Below the pieces are notes generated by a model. That model was not told where the DNA came from, did no database searches, and saw only the letters and a program-made list of their open reading frames with translations. From Eucommia ulmoides (Eukaryota > Streptophyta > Magnoliopsida > Garryales > Eucommiaceae), in contig CM028333.1 of assembly GCA_016647705.1 (NCBI GenBank), positions 28,990,743 to 29,054,742 of the forward strand: DNA of 64,000 nt. The letters run 5' to 3'. Shown in pieces: positions 23,968 to 35,371 of this stretch. Position 1 is the first letter of the stretch. The number at the start of each line of letters is the position of its first letter. The translations under genes were made by a program, and so were the position numbers.

Positions 23968-25660
23968 TTGGTTAGACATACAGACTCAAAAAAAAAAGAA
24001 AAAAAAAAAGAAAAAAAAGATGACATGTCAAGAACTCCAAGAGCACACCCTCCAGCCCCCACCAACAGGGATAACTGTCCCCCCCAGGACCAGGCAGGAC
24101 CATCCACTCTGCTAACTAGGGCTGCAGGACAGACCGTTGGAGTTGTGGAGGCATCTCGGGATGATCTCTTTGAACGCCAAATGAGTGAGTTCAAGTTGTG
24201 TGTTCAGCTCCTCCTCGCATGCTTCCCACTGCCCCATGTTCGGAGTAGACCATCTCCCCAGACCGCAGCGCCCGATGAGCCACCTCAAGACTGTAATGTT
24301 TTTATGACCACTTTGAATGGGCACTTGCCCAAGGGTGGCCCTCTGACTCACAACCCTAAGCTTGCAAGAAAGGAGAAAGGCCCCCCGACAATGCTAAGAT
24401 CTCTACCTCCTCGGCCGCGTAAATTTATGCCAAGGGGCCTATCTGTGTCCCCTAATGGTCGAGCTCTTCAGCGGCTAACCAAGTCTAAGCTCAGAAGCCG
24501 GCGTGAACGTGAATCTGGTTCCTACTCCCTCTCTCCCGTCACACTACGGTGTACACGAGGGAGCCCTGAGTAAGGAAGGTCGTAGAACGCCGCATGGTTG
24601 ACATAGAAGCCCGCCTCCAAGTGGTACAAGAAGGCTGGACCAGGAGTTATCATGGATGTGAGACCTCCCTTTTGTGGATGAAGTTTTAGAAGAAGTAGTG
24701 CCAAGGCACTTTACCCATCTCCAAATGAGTCTGTATGATGGGACGACATATTATATTAACCACTTGTCCATGTTTAAGTCTCATATGAACATACAAGTGG
24801 CCTTTGTTGCTTTGCAGTGCAAAGCCTTTCCCATCACCCTTACAGGTGCTGTGAGGTCCTACTTCTAGGGTTTGAGGCCAGCATCCATCTCTACTTTCAA
24901 GGAGCTCGAGCAGTTGTTCCTAGCTCGTTTCAGCTGCTCCCAGCGAAGGCCAAAAACTATAGCTCATATCCTTACTCTTCTGCAGGAGTCCACTGAATCT
25001 TTAGGGGACTACGTTGGGCGTTTCAACAAAGAAGTGAATGCGTGCGACAACTTCCTTGAGAGTGTCGCACTGAATGCCTTTGTTGATAGGCTCCAACATC
25101 AAAGGTTGTCCTATGGCCTCCACTCTAACCCTACTCCCACTCTCGATCAAGCTCTGGATTGTGGGACTAGATTCCATGGTGCTGACCTCCGTGCTGCAAC
25201 CAGGAGAGAAAGGGAATAAGTAAACCAGCCAAGGGACCAAGGAATAAAGGTTCAAATCAAACCCAAAACTCAAGAAGATTATAGGTAGAAGGGAGATTGG
25301 GACCCCTGCCCGGGGAGAGAATACCTCTTTCTCTCCCAGGGCTTTGCCAGCAAGGGTTCACCACTTACAACTGTGGTGGCCTCCATCTTCGCGGAGAACT
25401 CAGGGCGGGACATATTTTCTCCACTGCCACCCCTGAGAGGAAGACCAGCCAGAAGGGCAATAACCAAGTACTATGTGTTCTACAAAGACTGGGGGCACTC
25501 TACTGAATATTGTTTCCAGCTTTGACAGAAAATTGAAGCTTTCATCTAAATAGGGTATCTTGAGAATTATATCTGAAGAGGGAATCAGGAGTGCCCCACT
25601 AAGGAAGAATCGCAAGTAGAGACTCAAGCCCAGAGGAGATGGAAAAACTGCCCCAATCCA
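23968..25660 (+). pseudogene. T1 gag
   Basis: The N-terminal part (23968-24573) begins with a Lys-rich run and is poorly conserved. The capsid-type core (24660-25220) reads PFVDEVLEEVVPRHF, NHLSMFKSHMNIQ, QCKAFPITLTGAVRSYF and RPASISTFKELEQLFLARFS, the classic Tat/gypsy gag block. It has an in-frame stop after RSYF (24866-24868). A degenerate nucleocapsid-like piece with KYYVFYKDWGHSTEYCF lies at 25455-25520 and is followed by further stops. Gag forms the virus-like particle that packages element RNA. At least four stops separate the pieces, so no full product is possible. Confidence 0.85.
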
Positions 25661-25779
25661 TATTCTCGGAGGGTAGGGGCTGGGAATTATCAATGACGTA
25701 TGGATGGAGAGATCAAAGTCATCCACGGTGGATTCAGTTTCAGAAAAAAACATCATCCTCCAGGAAGAGGCATAGCAAA

Positions 25780-26335
25780 AGACCAAACAAAAGGCTGACG
25801 AGGACATGTATGAGGTAAGCGTCATCAACGCTGCCACATGCAATATTATCTCTTTCAGCGAGGCCAACCTCTGAGAAGTTTACATGCCCCATGATGACGC
25901 CTTAGTCATCACTGCCCTTGTCAATCATTTCAGAATGGGGCGCATCCTGGTCGATGGAGGAAGTTCAACTAACATCATATTTAATTGGGACATTGACAAA
26001 TTGAAGGCAAAGGTTGGCGCTCTATAACCCACCAAATCTCCCATAGTTGGTTTTGGGGGAGAGATGGTCAACTCCCTCGGGTAGGTCTCTCTACCTATCA
26101 CGATTGGGACAAGTCCAAGGTCCGAGATGGTATGGTCCAAGTTTTTAATTATGGAAAAACTGTTGCCCTATAACACTATCATGGGGCGACCGACCGTCTC
26201 AGCATTCAAGGTCGTTTACTCTCCGTACCATCAAGTCATGAAGTTCCCCACCAATTAGGGGATCGGAGATGTCAGGGGTAACCAGGTGGCATCACGAGCT
26301 TGTGCCCAAAGGGCACTAGAACAAAATAAATAGCA
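25780..26335 (+). pseudogene. T1 aspartic protease
   Basis: The frame reads MYEVSVINAATCNIISFSEA, then HDDALVITALVNHFRMG and the catalytic turn RILVDGGSSTNIIF, equivalent to the LVDSGSSADILF of intact Tat proteases. The pepsin-like D-G loop is kept (Asp at about 25951). Later PYNTIMGRPTVSAFKVVYSP and HQVMKFPT complete the domain. Stops occur in the NL*EVYM and AL*PTKS positions and at the end (26330). It normally cleaves the Gag-Pol polyprotein. Confidence 0.8.
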
Positions 26336-26469
26336 ACCAACGGCGGGGCCTAGGCGTTAAGGGTTTTAGCAAACAACTCCTAAACTCATGGCCCTAGATG
26401 CTGAGGAAGTCATGGTGCCAATTGATGACCCCAAGGATGAGTAATTAGGCCCCCACCCACACGAAGACT

Positions 26470-26552
26470 TAGTTGAAGTTTCAATTCACCCAACTTTTAA
26501 AGAAAGAACTATCAGAGTAGGAGCTAAGCTCACCCCAAGACAACAGGCTGAG
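26470..26552 (+). pseudogene. T1 protease-RT connector, cut by insertion
   Basis: VEVSIHPTFKERTIRVGAKL is the linker that precedes RT in this family; T2 has the same block at about 38752. It ends at GGCTGAG, where the Athila-like element inserted. Pol resumes at 34058 with CTGAGCTCATAGAG. Confidence 0.8.
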
Positions 26553-28029
26553 TGGTAGGGGCTCGAAATGTGCACGCCTACTTACACTCACAAGTATACG
26601 AGGTCTAAAGTTTTAATATAGTGGATCTTTGAATATCGGACATCGTTCCAACATAGAAAAGTGTGAATAATTGAATTGAATACCGCAATTGACGTAATCT
26701 CATGTTATCCTGACGACGGAAGACATGAATTGAAATTAAACTAAGCTAAACTACAATTAGTGGGTTAATTATAACTAGGTTTATTAATTAGGAATTGATT
26801 TTGTTCACTTAATACACGTTTGATTTTGTTTAGTTAACAATAACAGAGTTTAGGTATCTGACAATCTCGGTTCGTAAACTCCTCCGCCACCTCTTCCGAG
26901 TGTAAGACGAGGGAATATGTGACTTCGGGTCGATAAAGAGGTCCCCCTCAATGTCTTAATGACTCTAGGCCGCGTGGGTCTTGACCCAACGTCATCGATT
27001 GCACACTAACTAACGCCCTCCCGGGTCGTTAGGTCGTAACGATGTGTTTACTCTAGTCCGAATCCAGGGTTACCTCTCTCAAGTGTCAAACCCTAGATTC
27101 TCAAATCCAACCCTAATACCATTACAAGAATATTAAGATCTTCATCAAATGATAAACACAATCGGACTTAAAACAACAACCGTTAAAGAAACGTATATTA
27201 AACCAAACGAGTATTTACACAACTACACCTTTCCCTAACTAATCTCTAAATTACACTAACATGTTCTTAGCCAATACAACAATAAATAAAGAGGAGATCA
27301 TCATTATCAACAATAAACATTAAATACAAATATGGAAACAAGGGAAGAAAATCCAAATCTCAAAGTGGAGTAGTCCACTTTCGCCAAAGAACAATCCTCC
27401 CGAGCTTCCTCTTCTCCGTTGATGAACTTCCTCTTCTAGCTCTTCAAGGATTGGCCAAGAACACCTTCTAAACTAATCTAATCTACTTCCTAAATTACCT
27501 AAACCTAACTAAGGTGAAAGGAGAGCTCTCAAGATGTCAATCGGAGCCTCCTCTCACGTCTAAGACTCTTTGAGGTTTGGTGGAGAAAGGGGTTAAAAGG
27601 AGGGATTTGGAAAATATCTTCAAATATCTGAAAATAGATATTTCTGTGCAGAGTATCACCGCCTAAGCAGTGGTTCACTGCTTAGGTGGTGGACTTAAGT
27701 CGGTTAAGTTTCTGTCGGATCTCCGCCTAGGCGGTAGCTGCTGGCATATCAATCTGATCTTTTCTCGCCTAAGCGGTGGTTCATCCCTTTAGCACTCCAA
27801 CATTCTGCCTCTTTTTCGCCTAGGCGGTGGAACTTCTGCCTAGGCAGTGATCTTTATTCACCGAAACCCTGTTTTGCACATTTTGTTCACCGTTTCTCCA
27901 CCGTTTTCACTTGTTTCTCGCCCTTTGAAGTCCTTTCCTTGTTTTACACTAAAACACAATTAAATATAACTAAAATTCTTGAAAACTAACAAATTCGATT
28001 TAGAAATAGATAGGTTTTCACACCTATCA
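26553..28029 (-). repeat. 3' LTR (L2) of the Athila-like element
   Basis: Minus-strand start TGATAGGTGTGAAAACC, end GAGCCCCTACCA. The palindrome array at 27655-27850 has about seven CACCGCC-NN-GGCGGTG type sites. It lacks one palindrome copy found in the sister LTR (about 33730-33750), which accounts for most of the 31 bp length difference. Confidence 0.9.
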
Positions 28030-28045
28030 ATACCCCCAAACTTAG
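28030..28045 (-). other. Polypurine tract
   Basis: Minus strand CTAAGTTTGGGGGTAT directly before the 3' LTR start. It primes plus-strand cDNA. Similar TTTGGGGGT runs recur at 28746-28755 and 28807-28817. Confidence 0.85.
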
Positions 28046-28669
28046 AATTTTGCTAGTCCTCGAGTAAAACACTAACGCTAAACTAAACTAACTAACGAAC
28101 TAACCAACTAAAAATGAAAAATTAAACTAACACGAAAGAAGTATATTCATGTAAATATAAAGTTCAATCGAAATAACCAATTTGTTCCTCCCTCAACATC
28201 CGTAAATTGGATTAAGTTCGGGAAGTAACCCACACCAAGTGGTGTTCTAGAATTTCAACAATCAATATCAATAAAAACCATTCTAGATCCATTTGAAGTG
28301 TGTGTGTGAGAACTCAAATGTATAACTAGTCAAATACCGGATTCGATTATTCAATCGTTAAGATCATAATTTAAACTGTTGAAGGATTCAGGAAAACCAT
28401 ACACTTGATTGGAGTCTACTATCCACTAATGTAGGCTCAGATATTCACAGAGATCAATAGGGCTTGGTTTGGCTTTGGAGAACGACCACGGGTATCACTG
28501 GAATAAAAATAACAAATCAGTTAAATCGATCGATACCCAAGGTAAAATCGCTTGTCGCTATCCTCTCTCATGACCCCACATTTAAAGTACAACTTTGAAT
28601 AAGAAATGAAAATCCTTGTATTCATTTGTCGAAAGAGAAAAAAATGAAAAACTATGTTCACGTTTTTTT

Positions 28670-28835
28670 TTTTTTTAACATATTCCTAATTTAATTCGAA
28701 TGATTACAGTTTTAGGAGAGTGCAAAAAGAAGTTAGAGAAACATACCCCCAAACTTATTCGAATTTATAAAATTTTAGGAATATGTAAAAAGAAATTATA
28801 GAAACACACCCCCAAACTTATTTTAGGAGCGTGCA
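28670..28835. repeat. Short tandem repeat with internal polypurine-like runs
   Basis: About three diverged units of 62-72 bp, built from TTTTAGGA-(N)-TG-AAAAAGAA-(N)-AGAAACA and ACCCCCAAACTTATT. Two units contain the purine tract seen beside the 3' LTR, on the minus strand. Confidence 0.65.
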
Positions 28836-29760
28836 AAAAGAAATACAAAAGTGACAAGTGAATACACTAATACCAAATCAAGAAAAATTTATCAAAAACC
28901 CGACAACTCACTTGATTTCACTAAATTTTGAAAATTAGGCTTAGCGACATTGAGTTAGGAAAAATTTAATTGAAAGGAGTATTTGAACGTTTTCAGAATT
29001 GATTACGTTATCGGCTTCAACAGGGGAAATAAGGAATTAACATTTTCAGGTTAGCTATAACGGTTCAAGCAAAAAATTGACGGCCTAAATCACGTCTCCG
29101 GAATTACCTTACCTAGGATTCCGCCTCAAGTTTTCCCCAAATCAAGTTCTACTTTCCTCATTTTCTATCATGAACTTAATATTGAATAATCAACATCTAA
29201 TCGTTCAGATAATTATACATTGAGTTCAAATATCGTGCAATTTTCAGATCGAGATAATTTTTACCAATTGACATGTTAAGCACACAAAACACACAAGGAA
29301 GGTATTACCCCCGACCTCAATATACAATTTGGGAATAATTCTCATCATCGGGTCTTGGCCCAAATGAACTCACATCTAACATGCAAATACAACTTTATAC
29401 ATACACAATACTAAACTAAATCTAATACTAACTTACATAAATTAATCTAACGCTACACATGTAAAAACAAAAATTAAACTAAACTAAACTAAAAATTTAA
29501 AAACTAAAACATTCATAATAAAATACATACATAAATATAGGTTTGTACATCAAAAATTTTGCATTCTGTTCAAAAAATAATAATTGTTCATCCTTTTCTA
29601 CAAAACAAAAAATAACAAAATGGATGAACATCCACTAAACTATTATCTATTCCATACCATTCAGGCCTGAACATGGCAGTGTTCCAACATCAACGAACCC
29701 AATAAACATATAGTATGCTTGCAAACAAAATGGGTTGAACACATACCTAGGGAATAAGAC
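28836..29760. other. 3' untranslated region of the Athila-like element
   Basis: No coding is seen. The stretch is homologous, in opposite orientation, to parts of 43525-44800. For example, the TGTATATTGAGGTC block near 29320 on the minus strand is matched at about 43570. Confidence 0.6.
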
Positions 29761-30905
29761 TTATTCCCTACTGTTCACCTGAAGACGAATCATCACCATC
29801 ATCACTTTGGGAAGAAGAGTGTGGTCTCTGGAGGAGATGTGGCAGCACAGATGGCATCGGAGGGTAATCGTCCATCTCAAGGCCAAGGCCATCCCAAATC
29901 TTCCGTTGGACTCGATCTTGTTACCTCGAAAATTGGTCCAGGAAAGAAATGATCTCATATTGATTTTGGAGGATGGTCTGAAGCTTGTTATTTATCCTCT
30001 CTTGGGAGTTTTCATCTCGGGCTCTAGAAGGTCCAGCCGTCTCGTCTGCTTGCTCTTTCCCTTCCTCAAGCTCAAGCTCGGCTGCCTCTTGCGCCCCAAT
30101 CTTCCACAACCGGTTTATTGCTAACAGATTAAGTGGAGTGATAGGGTTGCACAGGCTTCCCCTGGATACTGTCATGCCAACTAATCTGAAAATATGGGTC
30201 AATAGTGATGGAAACGGGAGCCCAGCCTTTACTGTCTTTGTAGCATGTATAATTGATGAATAGATCAGAAATCCAACGTTGACTGGTTGCCCGGTTTGAA
30301 TTTTATAGATCAAAAAGGCCCTGTCCTTTGAGACGTCTGACAGATGTGACGTCTGTAGGAGGCTTCCTCAAATAAAGTGGTGCCAGATTTTTGGAATTGG
30401 ATTGAGGCATTTCACCGAAAAGGTAGCGATGTTCGGCCCTTGGTGTTTCCACTTTACGTCACCAGATGTGATCTTTTGAATGACCCTATGCAAAGTAGGG
30501 TCTTGGCTTTCAAGGGACTCCAGTGCCGACAGTCCAAAGAGATGATTGATAAAGTCTAGGCTGAAGATGATAGGTTGATTCCGAACCTTGCTAGGTTGTC
30601 AATGGCCTTTGTAGCATTAGTATAAAACTCTTTGACCAAAGCAATCTCGCCTGGGGGTGGCGATTTACAGAATTGCTCCCAGTGGCGGTTTCGGATTTCA
30701 TTTTGAAATTCTACCGGGAGATCTTCAATCGGACCGAAACCCCGTTGACGTATGCAGGCCCGATATTTTTTCGTGTTCTTTAAAGTGCTCATCCGTTTTT
30801 TTTGACACAAAGCGGGTGGCATCGTAGTCAACGTCGGTCGGCACCCTAGGGTGTAAACTCGACCCTTCTCCTCTCGCCCTCTTCTTTGCTGCTCTCTTCG
30901 ACATT
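29761..30905 (-). pseudogene. Gag-like ORF with 'putative plant transposon protein' domain
   Basis: The likely start is MSKRAAKKRARGEG (ATG near 30903), followed by VDYDATRFVSKKTDEHFKEH. After a frameshift it reads RQRGFGPIEDLPVEFQNEIR, then HWEQFCKSPPPGEIALVKEF. A second shift near 30590 leads to FINHLFGLSALESLESQDPT, PKIWHHFI, a stop, SHLSDVSKDRAFLIYKIQTG, FLIYSSIIHA and FPSLLTHIFRL. This order (WxxFC, FYxNA, W-x-x-F-I, SHLxDVxKDRAxLxY, FPSLIT) is the one I know from plant retrotransposon proteins of the Athila ORF1 / 'putative plant transposon protein' type. The acidic tail near 30030 (AELELEEGKEQADETAG) and the Ser/Asp-rich end follow. Role inferred: structural or RNA-binding protein of the particle. 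This copy has two frameshifts and at least two stops. Confidence 0.7.
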
Positions 30906-31035
30906 TCCTACAATCACAATCACAAAAACCCAATACAACCTCATCATATATGAACATTTGAAAAACATAAACCTCCCTAATCACTTTGTCAAGAACACAT
31001 ACATCCCAAAACGAACACCCATTTGAATTTTTCAA

Positions 31036-32391
31036 ACAAATTTCACAAATGTGACATCCTGTATTCGTTCACACACTCAGCCAATCTAATTAAACATGTT
31101 TATCACCAAGAATCAAACCAAAATCCCATGGAACTTCAGAATCGCGAAAATAGGGTTAAGGGGTTTTGGGCAAAATTTCAAAATTCAATGATTTCTTTGA
31201 TATAATCATGATAACCAACCAATAATTTCAACAACTAAACTAAATATAATGTAAAAAAAACTTACTTGTTGAGAATTAATGGTCCAATCGAAAGAGAATG
31301 AAGAAATCGCACCTTTCACGCAAAACCCTAAATTTTCGGAAATAGGGGTGGAGATCCGATCCTTGGAGGTTGAATCGTGATAGAAATGACTACTTTTGGT
31401 AATGGAATGATGATTTTTGAATATTGGAACGGTTTGGGAGTGAGGTTTTAGAGAGAAGGTGGAGGATTTGGGGAGGGAACCTTGCGATTTCAATTTTGAA
31501 TGAACATACTCTTTTTAACTGCAAAAGGTCCATCGCTTAGGCGGTGGAGTCCTTTTCTTTAAAATCAAACCTTTTGACGAAATTCCTCCTAGGCGGTGGT
31601 TTTTTCGCCTAAGCGAAATTACACCAGTGTGAAAATATTTTGTTCTGCTGTTAATCTGCCTAGGCGGTGGTTTTTCCGCTTAAGCGGTGGAGCGTATTTT
31701 GAAAAATTTCGGCATCCTGTATTTTTACCGCCTAAGCGGTGGTTAATTGCTTGGGAGGTGGGCTGTTTTCACCCACTCTGTATTTTTACCGCCTAAGCGG
31801 TGGTTCACCGCTTGGGCGGTGGGCCTGCAACTCCCACTTTCATGTTTTTCTCAAATTTTCAAAACACGGCTCCACCCCATACGTTTTCACGTTGCTTGTT
31901 CAATATTTTTAAACTTAAAATACTTTCCCAAATGTTCATACTCCTAAATTCACTTCCGAACACATTCCGAAGCCATGCCGGCTTCCAAAAAGAATAAATA
32001 ATCAAATAAATAGTAACAAAAATTGAGTAATTTGATACCCTAAGTTTCATTTCAAAAAGAATAGCGCTTGAGTTACCATCCCCAGCTGGACTATCGTGTC
32101 ACTAAGTATTTTTCACCAAAATTCCCCATAGACAAGGAATTTGGGCTCAAATGCTCAGCCGAATCAAGATCATGGCTTGAAGTCGGCATCTCCTCTCAGT
32201 CCTTAACATTTGCAATAAGCTCAATATCGGGATTGAGAATTAAGAATTCCAATCTTCTTCATCTTTTCTTGCACCGCTTGATCTCATGAACACAATGAAA
32301 CAAAAATTTAAATTAAAAACAAAACAAAAATAAAAGTCAGGATTAACAATCGACCACTTAGTCACAATATCAACTCAGAATTCACACTAAT
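31036..32391 (-). other. Leader of the Athila-like element
   Basis: No ORF of note. It holds the internal palindrome array (31530-31823). Short open frames on either strand here lack recognisable domains. Confidence 0.6.
31530..31823. repeat. GGCGGTG palindrome array in the leader
   Basis: About nine sites of the CACCGCC-TA-GGCGGTG type in 290 bp, for example CTAGGCGGTGG near 31590 and 31662, CCGCCTAAGCGGTGG at 31729 and 31790, and CACCGCTTGGGCGGTGG at 31807. The same kind of array occurs in both LTRs, but this copy is outside them. Confidence 0.85.
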
Positions 32392-32549
32392 CCCACGTCA
32401 ATAGCGCCAAAAATTTGGTGTGTTGACGGAACTAGGATACGATACATTTGCTTTTCCTATTTAAAACTTAAGTTCTGAGCCGTTACCGCGTTTCTTTTGC
32501 AATATTCAATTAAAATTCAAACTAATCCCCGGCAACGGCGCTAAAAACT
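32392..32549 (-). other. Primer binding site and an upstream duplicate
   Basis: Directly inside the 5' LTR, the minus strand reads AGTTTTTAGCGCCGTTGCCG and GGGA, a near match to the tRNA-Asp complement used by Athila-type elements. A second, poorer copy (CCAAATTTTTGGCGCTATTG) lies about 130 bp further inside at 32398-32425, also preceded by an LTR-end-like ACACCA. Confidence 0.8.
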
Positions 32550-34057
32550 TGGTAGGGGCGCGAAATGTGCATGCCTACTTACGCTCGTAAGTATACGAGG
32601 TCTGAAGTTTTAATATAGTGGATCTTTGAAGATCGGATATCGTTCCCATAGAGAAAAGTGTGAATAATTGAATTGAATACCGCAATTGACGTAATCTCAT
32701 GTTATCTTGACGACGGAAGATATGAATTGAAATTAAACTAAGCTAAACTACAATTAGTGGGTTAATTCTAACTAGGTTGATTAATTAGGAATTGATTTCG
32801 TTCACTTAATACACGTTTGATTTTGTTTAGTTAACAATAACGGAGTTTAGGTATCTGACAATCTCGGTTTGTAAACTCCTCCGCCACCTCTTCCGAGTGT
32901 AAGACGAGGGAATACGTGACTTCGTGTCAATGAAGAGGTCCCTCTAAATGTCTTAATGACTCTAGGCCGCGTGGGTCTTGGCCCAACGTCATCGATTGCA
33001 CACTAACTAACGCCCTCCTGGGTCGTTAGGTCGTAATGATGTGTTTACTCTAGTCCGAATCCAGGGTTACCTCTCTCGAGTGTCAAACCCTAGATTCTCA
33101 AATCCAACCCTAATACCATTACAAGCATATTAAGATCTTCATCAAATGATAAACACAATCGGACTTAAAACAACAACCGTTAAAGAAACGTATATTAAAC
33201 CAAACGAGTATTTACACAATTACACCTTTCCCTAACTAATCTCTAAATTACACTAACATGTTCTTAGCCAATACAACAATAAATAAAGAGGAGATCATCA
33301 TTATAAACAATAAACATTAAATACAAAGATGGAAACAAGGGAAGAAAATCCAAATCTCAAAGTGGAGTAGTCCACTTTCGCCAAAGAACAATCCTCCCGA
33401 GCTTCCTCTTCTCCGTTGATGAACTTCCTCTTCTAGCTCTTCAAGGATTGGCCAAGAACACCTTCTAAACTAATATAATCTACTTCCTAAATTACCTAAA
33501 CCTAACTAAGGTGAAAGGAGAGCTCCCAAGATGTCAACCGGAGCCTCCTCTCACGTCTAAGGCTCTTTGAGGTTTGGTGGAGAAAGGGGTTAAAAGGAAG
33601 GATTTGGAAAATATCTTCAAAATATCTGAAAACAGATATTTTGGTGTAGAGTGTCACCGCCTAAGAGATGGTTCACCGCTTAGGTGGTGGACTTAAGTCG
33701 GTTAAGTTTCTGTCGGATCTTCACCTAGGCGGTGGTTTCTCTACCTAGGCGGTAGCTGCTGGCATATCAATCTGATCTTTTCTCGCCTAGGCGGTGGTTT
33801 TCTCACCTAGGCGGTGGTTCAGCCCTTCAGTACTCCAACATTCTGCCTCTTTTCTGCCTTGGCGGTGGAACTTCCGCCTAGGCGGTGATCTTTATTCACT
33901 GAAACCCTGTTTTGTACATTTTGTTCACTGTTTCTCCATCATTTTCACTTGTTTCTCGCCCTTTGACATCCTTTCCCTGTTTTACACTAAAACACACCAA
34001 AACTTTTGAAAACTAACAAATTCAGTTTAGAAATAGATAGGTTTTTCACACCTATCA
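32550..34057 (-). repeat. 5' LTR (L3) of the Athila-like element
   Basis: It has the same termini as L2. Its palindrome array at 33653-33890 has about eight sites, including CACCTAGGCGGTGG (33722, 33806) and CCGCCTAGGCGGTGA (33875). The array lies upstream of the expected transcription start on the minus strand. Confidence 0.9.
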
Positions 34058-34980
34058 CTGAGCTCATAGAGCTGCTACAGGAAAAAGTTGATATGTTCGC
34101 CTGGTCCCATTATGAGCTCCCAGGAATCGATCCAAAAGTGTCCATGCACAAGCTCTATGCAGATCGACACCATCCTCCTTTCAGGCAGAAGAAATGAAAG
34201 TTTCACCCTGAACGCCAAAAAATCATCGATGAAAAACTGCAGAAAATGATCAAGTCTGGTGTTATAGAGAAGGCGACATTTTCGGACTGGTTGTCCAATA
34301 TTGTGCTCACTCCTAAGGACAGAGACAAGTGGAGACTTTACATTAACTTTAAGGACCTCAACAAAGCTTTCCCCCAAAGACTTCTTTTCTCTATTGAGGA
34401 TTTACCTAATCATCGATGCCACGACAGGCCATGTGCTACTGAGCTTTTCGGATGCTTATGTCAGCTACAACCAGATCCCCATGTTTTCCCTGATAAGATC
34501 AAGATGTCTTTCATCATGGACAGGGGAACATATTGTTATAAGGTGATTCCCTTCGGCTCGCACAACGCTAGAGCCACCTATCAGAGGTTGGTCAACAAAA
34601 TGGTAAGGAAAGAGATCAGTAAAACCATGGAAGTTTACATTGATGATATGCTAGTGAAGAGCGTCCAAGATCTCGATCACCTGGCATACATCCAAAATGG
34701 TTTAGCATGCTGAGGGCCCACCGGATGAAGCTCAACTCCAACAAATGCATTTTCGACATCTTTACCGGGATGTTCCTTGGGTACATGGTCTCTCAGCATG
34801 AGATTGATACGAACCCTGACCAGATCACTGTTATACTCGGCATGTCCCCGCCCCACTCAAAGAAAGAGATTCAAATGCTGATTGGCAAGCTTGTATCCCA
34901 GAACCATTTGATCTCTAAATCTTCAGAATGGTGTTTGTCCTTTTTCAAGGTGCTACGTGGGAACAAAGACTTCACCTAGA
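34058..34980 (+). pseudogene. T1 reverse transcriptase
   Basis: Pol resumes after the insertion: LIELLQEKVDMFAWSHYELP, a stop after FRQKK, FHPERQKIIDEKLQKMIKSG, DWLSNIVLTPKDRDKWRLYI (RT motif 1-2), FIMDRGTYCYKVIPFG, and the catalytic VYIDDMLVKS (the YxDD box with both Asp, near 34635). FLGYMVSQHEIDTNPDQI and PPHSKKEIQMLIGKL form the thumb/connection. The region around 34390-34480 is out of frame (the expected IDATTGHELLSF-like block reads in another frame). RT copies element RNA into cDNA. This copy cannot make a full enzyme. Confidence 0.9.
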
Positions 34981-35371
34981 CAAGTGAGTATGAAGATACA
35001 TTTTTGTGATCTGAAACACTACCTCTGTTCAGCTTTCCTACTGGCACCCCCAAGGGCGAAAAGAGTTGTTCTTATACATTTTTGCTTCCTAAACCGCGGT
35101 GAGCGCTGACCTAATAAGGGAGAAAAATGGTGTTCAGAACCTGGTGTACTACTCTAGTAAGGATTTCCTAGATGTTGAGACCAGATACTGAAAATTTGAA
35201 AATTTGGCTTATGCCCTACTGATCGCTTCCAAGAAACTCCGATAATATTTCAAAGCACACACCATTGTGGTTCTGACTGATCAACCCCTAAAGCAGATCC
35301 TGCACCCTCCTGATGTCTTGGTAAGGCTGATGAAATATAGCTTTGAGTTAGGACAATTTCATATTAAACAT
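34981..35371 (+). pseudogene. T1 first RNase H, cut by T2 insertion
   Basis: In shifting frames it reads REKNGVQNLVYYSSKDFLD, KFENLAYALLIASKKLR, HTIVVLTDQPLKQILHPPD and YSFELGQFHIKH. The sequence stops at AAACAT, where T2 begins, and resumes at 49644. Several stops are present (after ETRY, after KKLR). Confidence 0.8.

Larger units (their letters stand above)
26553..34057 (-). mobile_element. Complete non-autonomous Athila-like LTR element
   Basis: This 7505 bp element has TG...CA ends, LTRs of 1508 bp (32550-34057, 5') and 1477 bp (26553-28029, 3'), and the exact target duplication CTGAG (26548-26552 and 34058-34062). T2 shows the empty version of the site near 38830. On the minus strand the order is 5' LTR, tRNA-Asp type primer site, about 1.6 kb leader with GGCGGTG palindromes, one gag-like ORF region (30905-29761), a 1.7 kb 3' untranslated region with purine tracts, then the 3' LTR. 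No protease, RT, RNase H or integrase coding is present, so it must borrow an enzyme set. The LTRs look much more alike than those of T1 or T2, making it one of the younger insertions. Confidence 0.9.

Noticed and set aside
31530-31823. Regularly spaced palindromes as a possible CRISPR array
   Set aside because: Spacing is irregular, units are imperfect palindromes, and the context is a plant LTR element.
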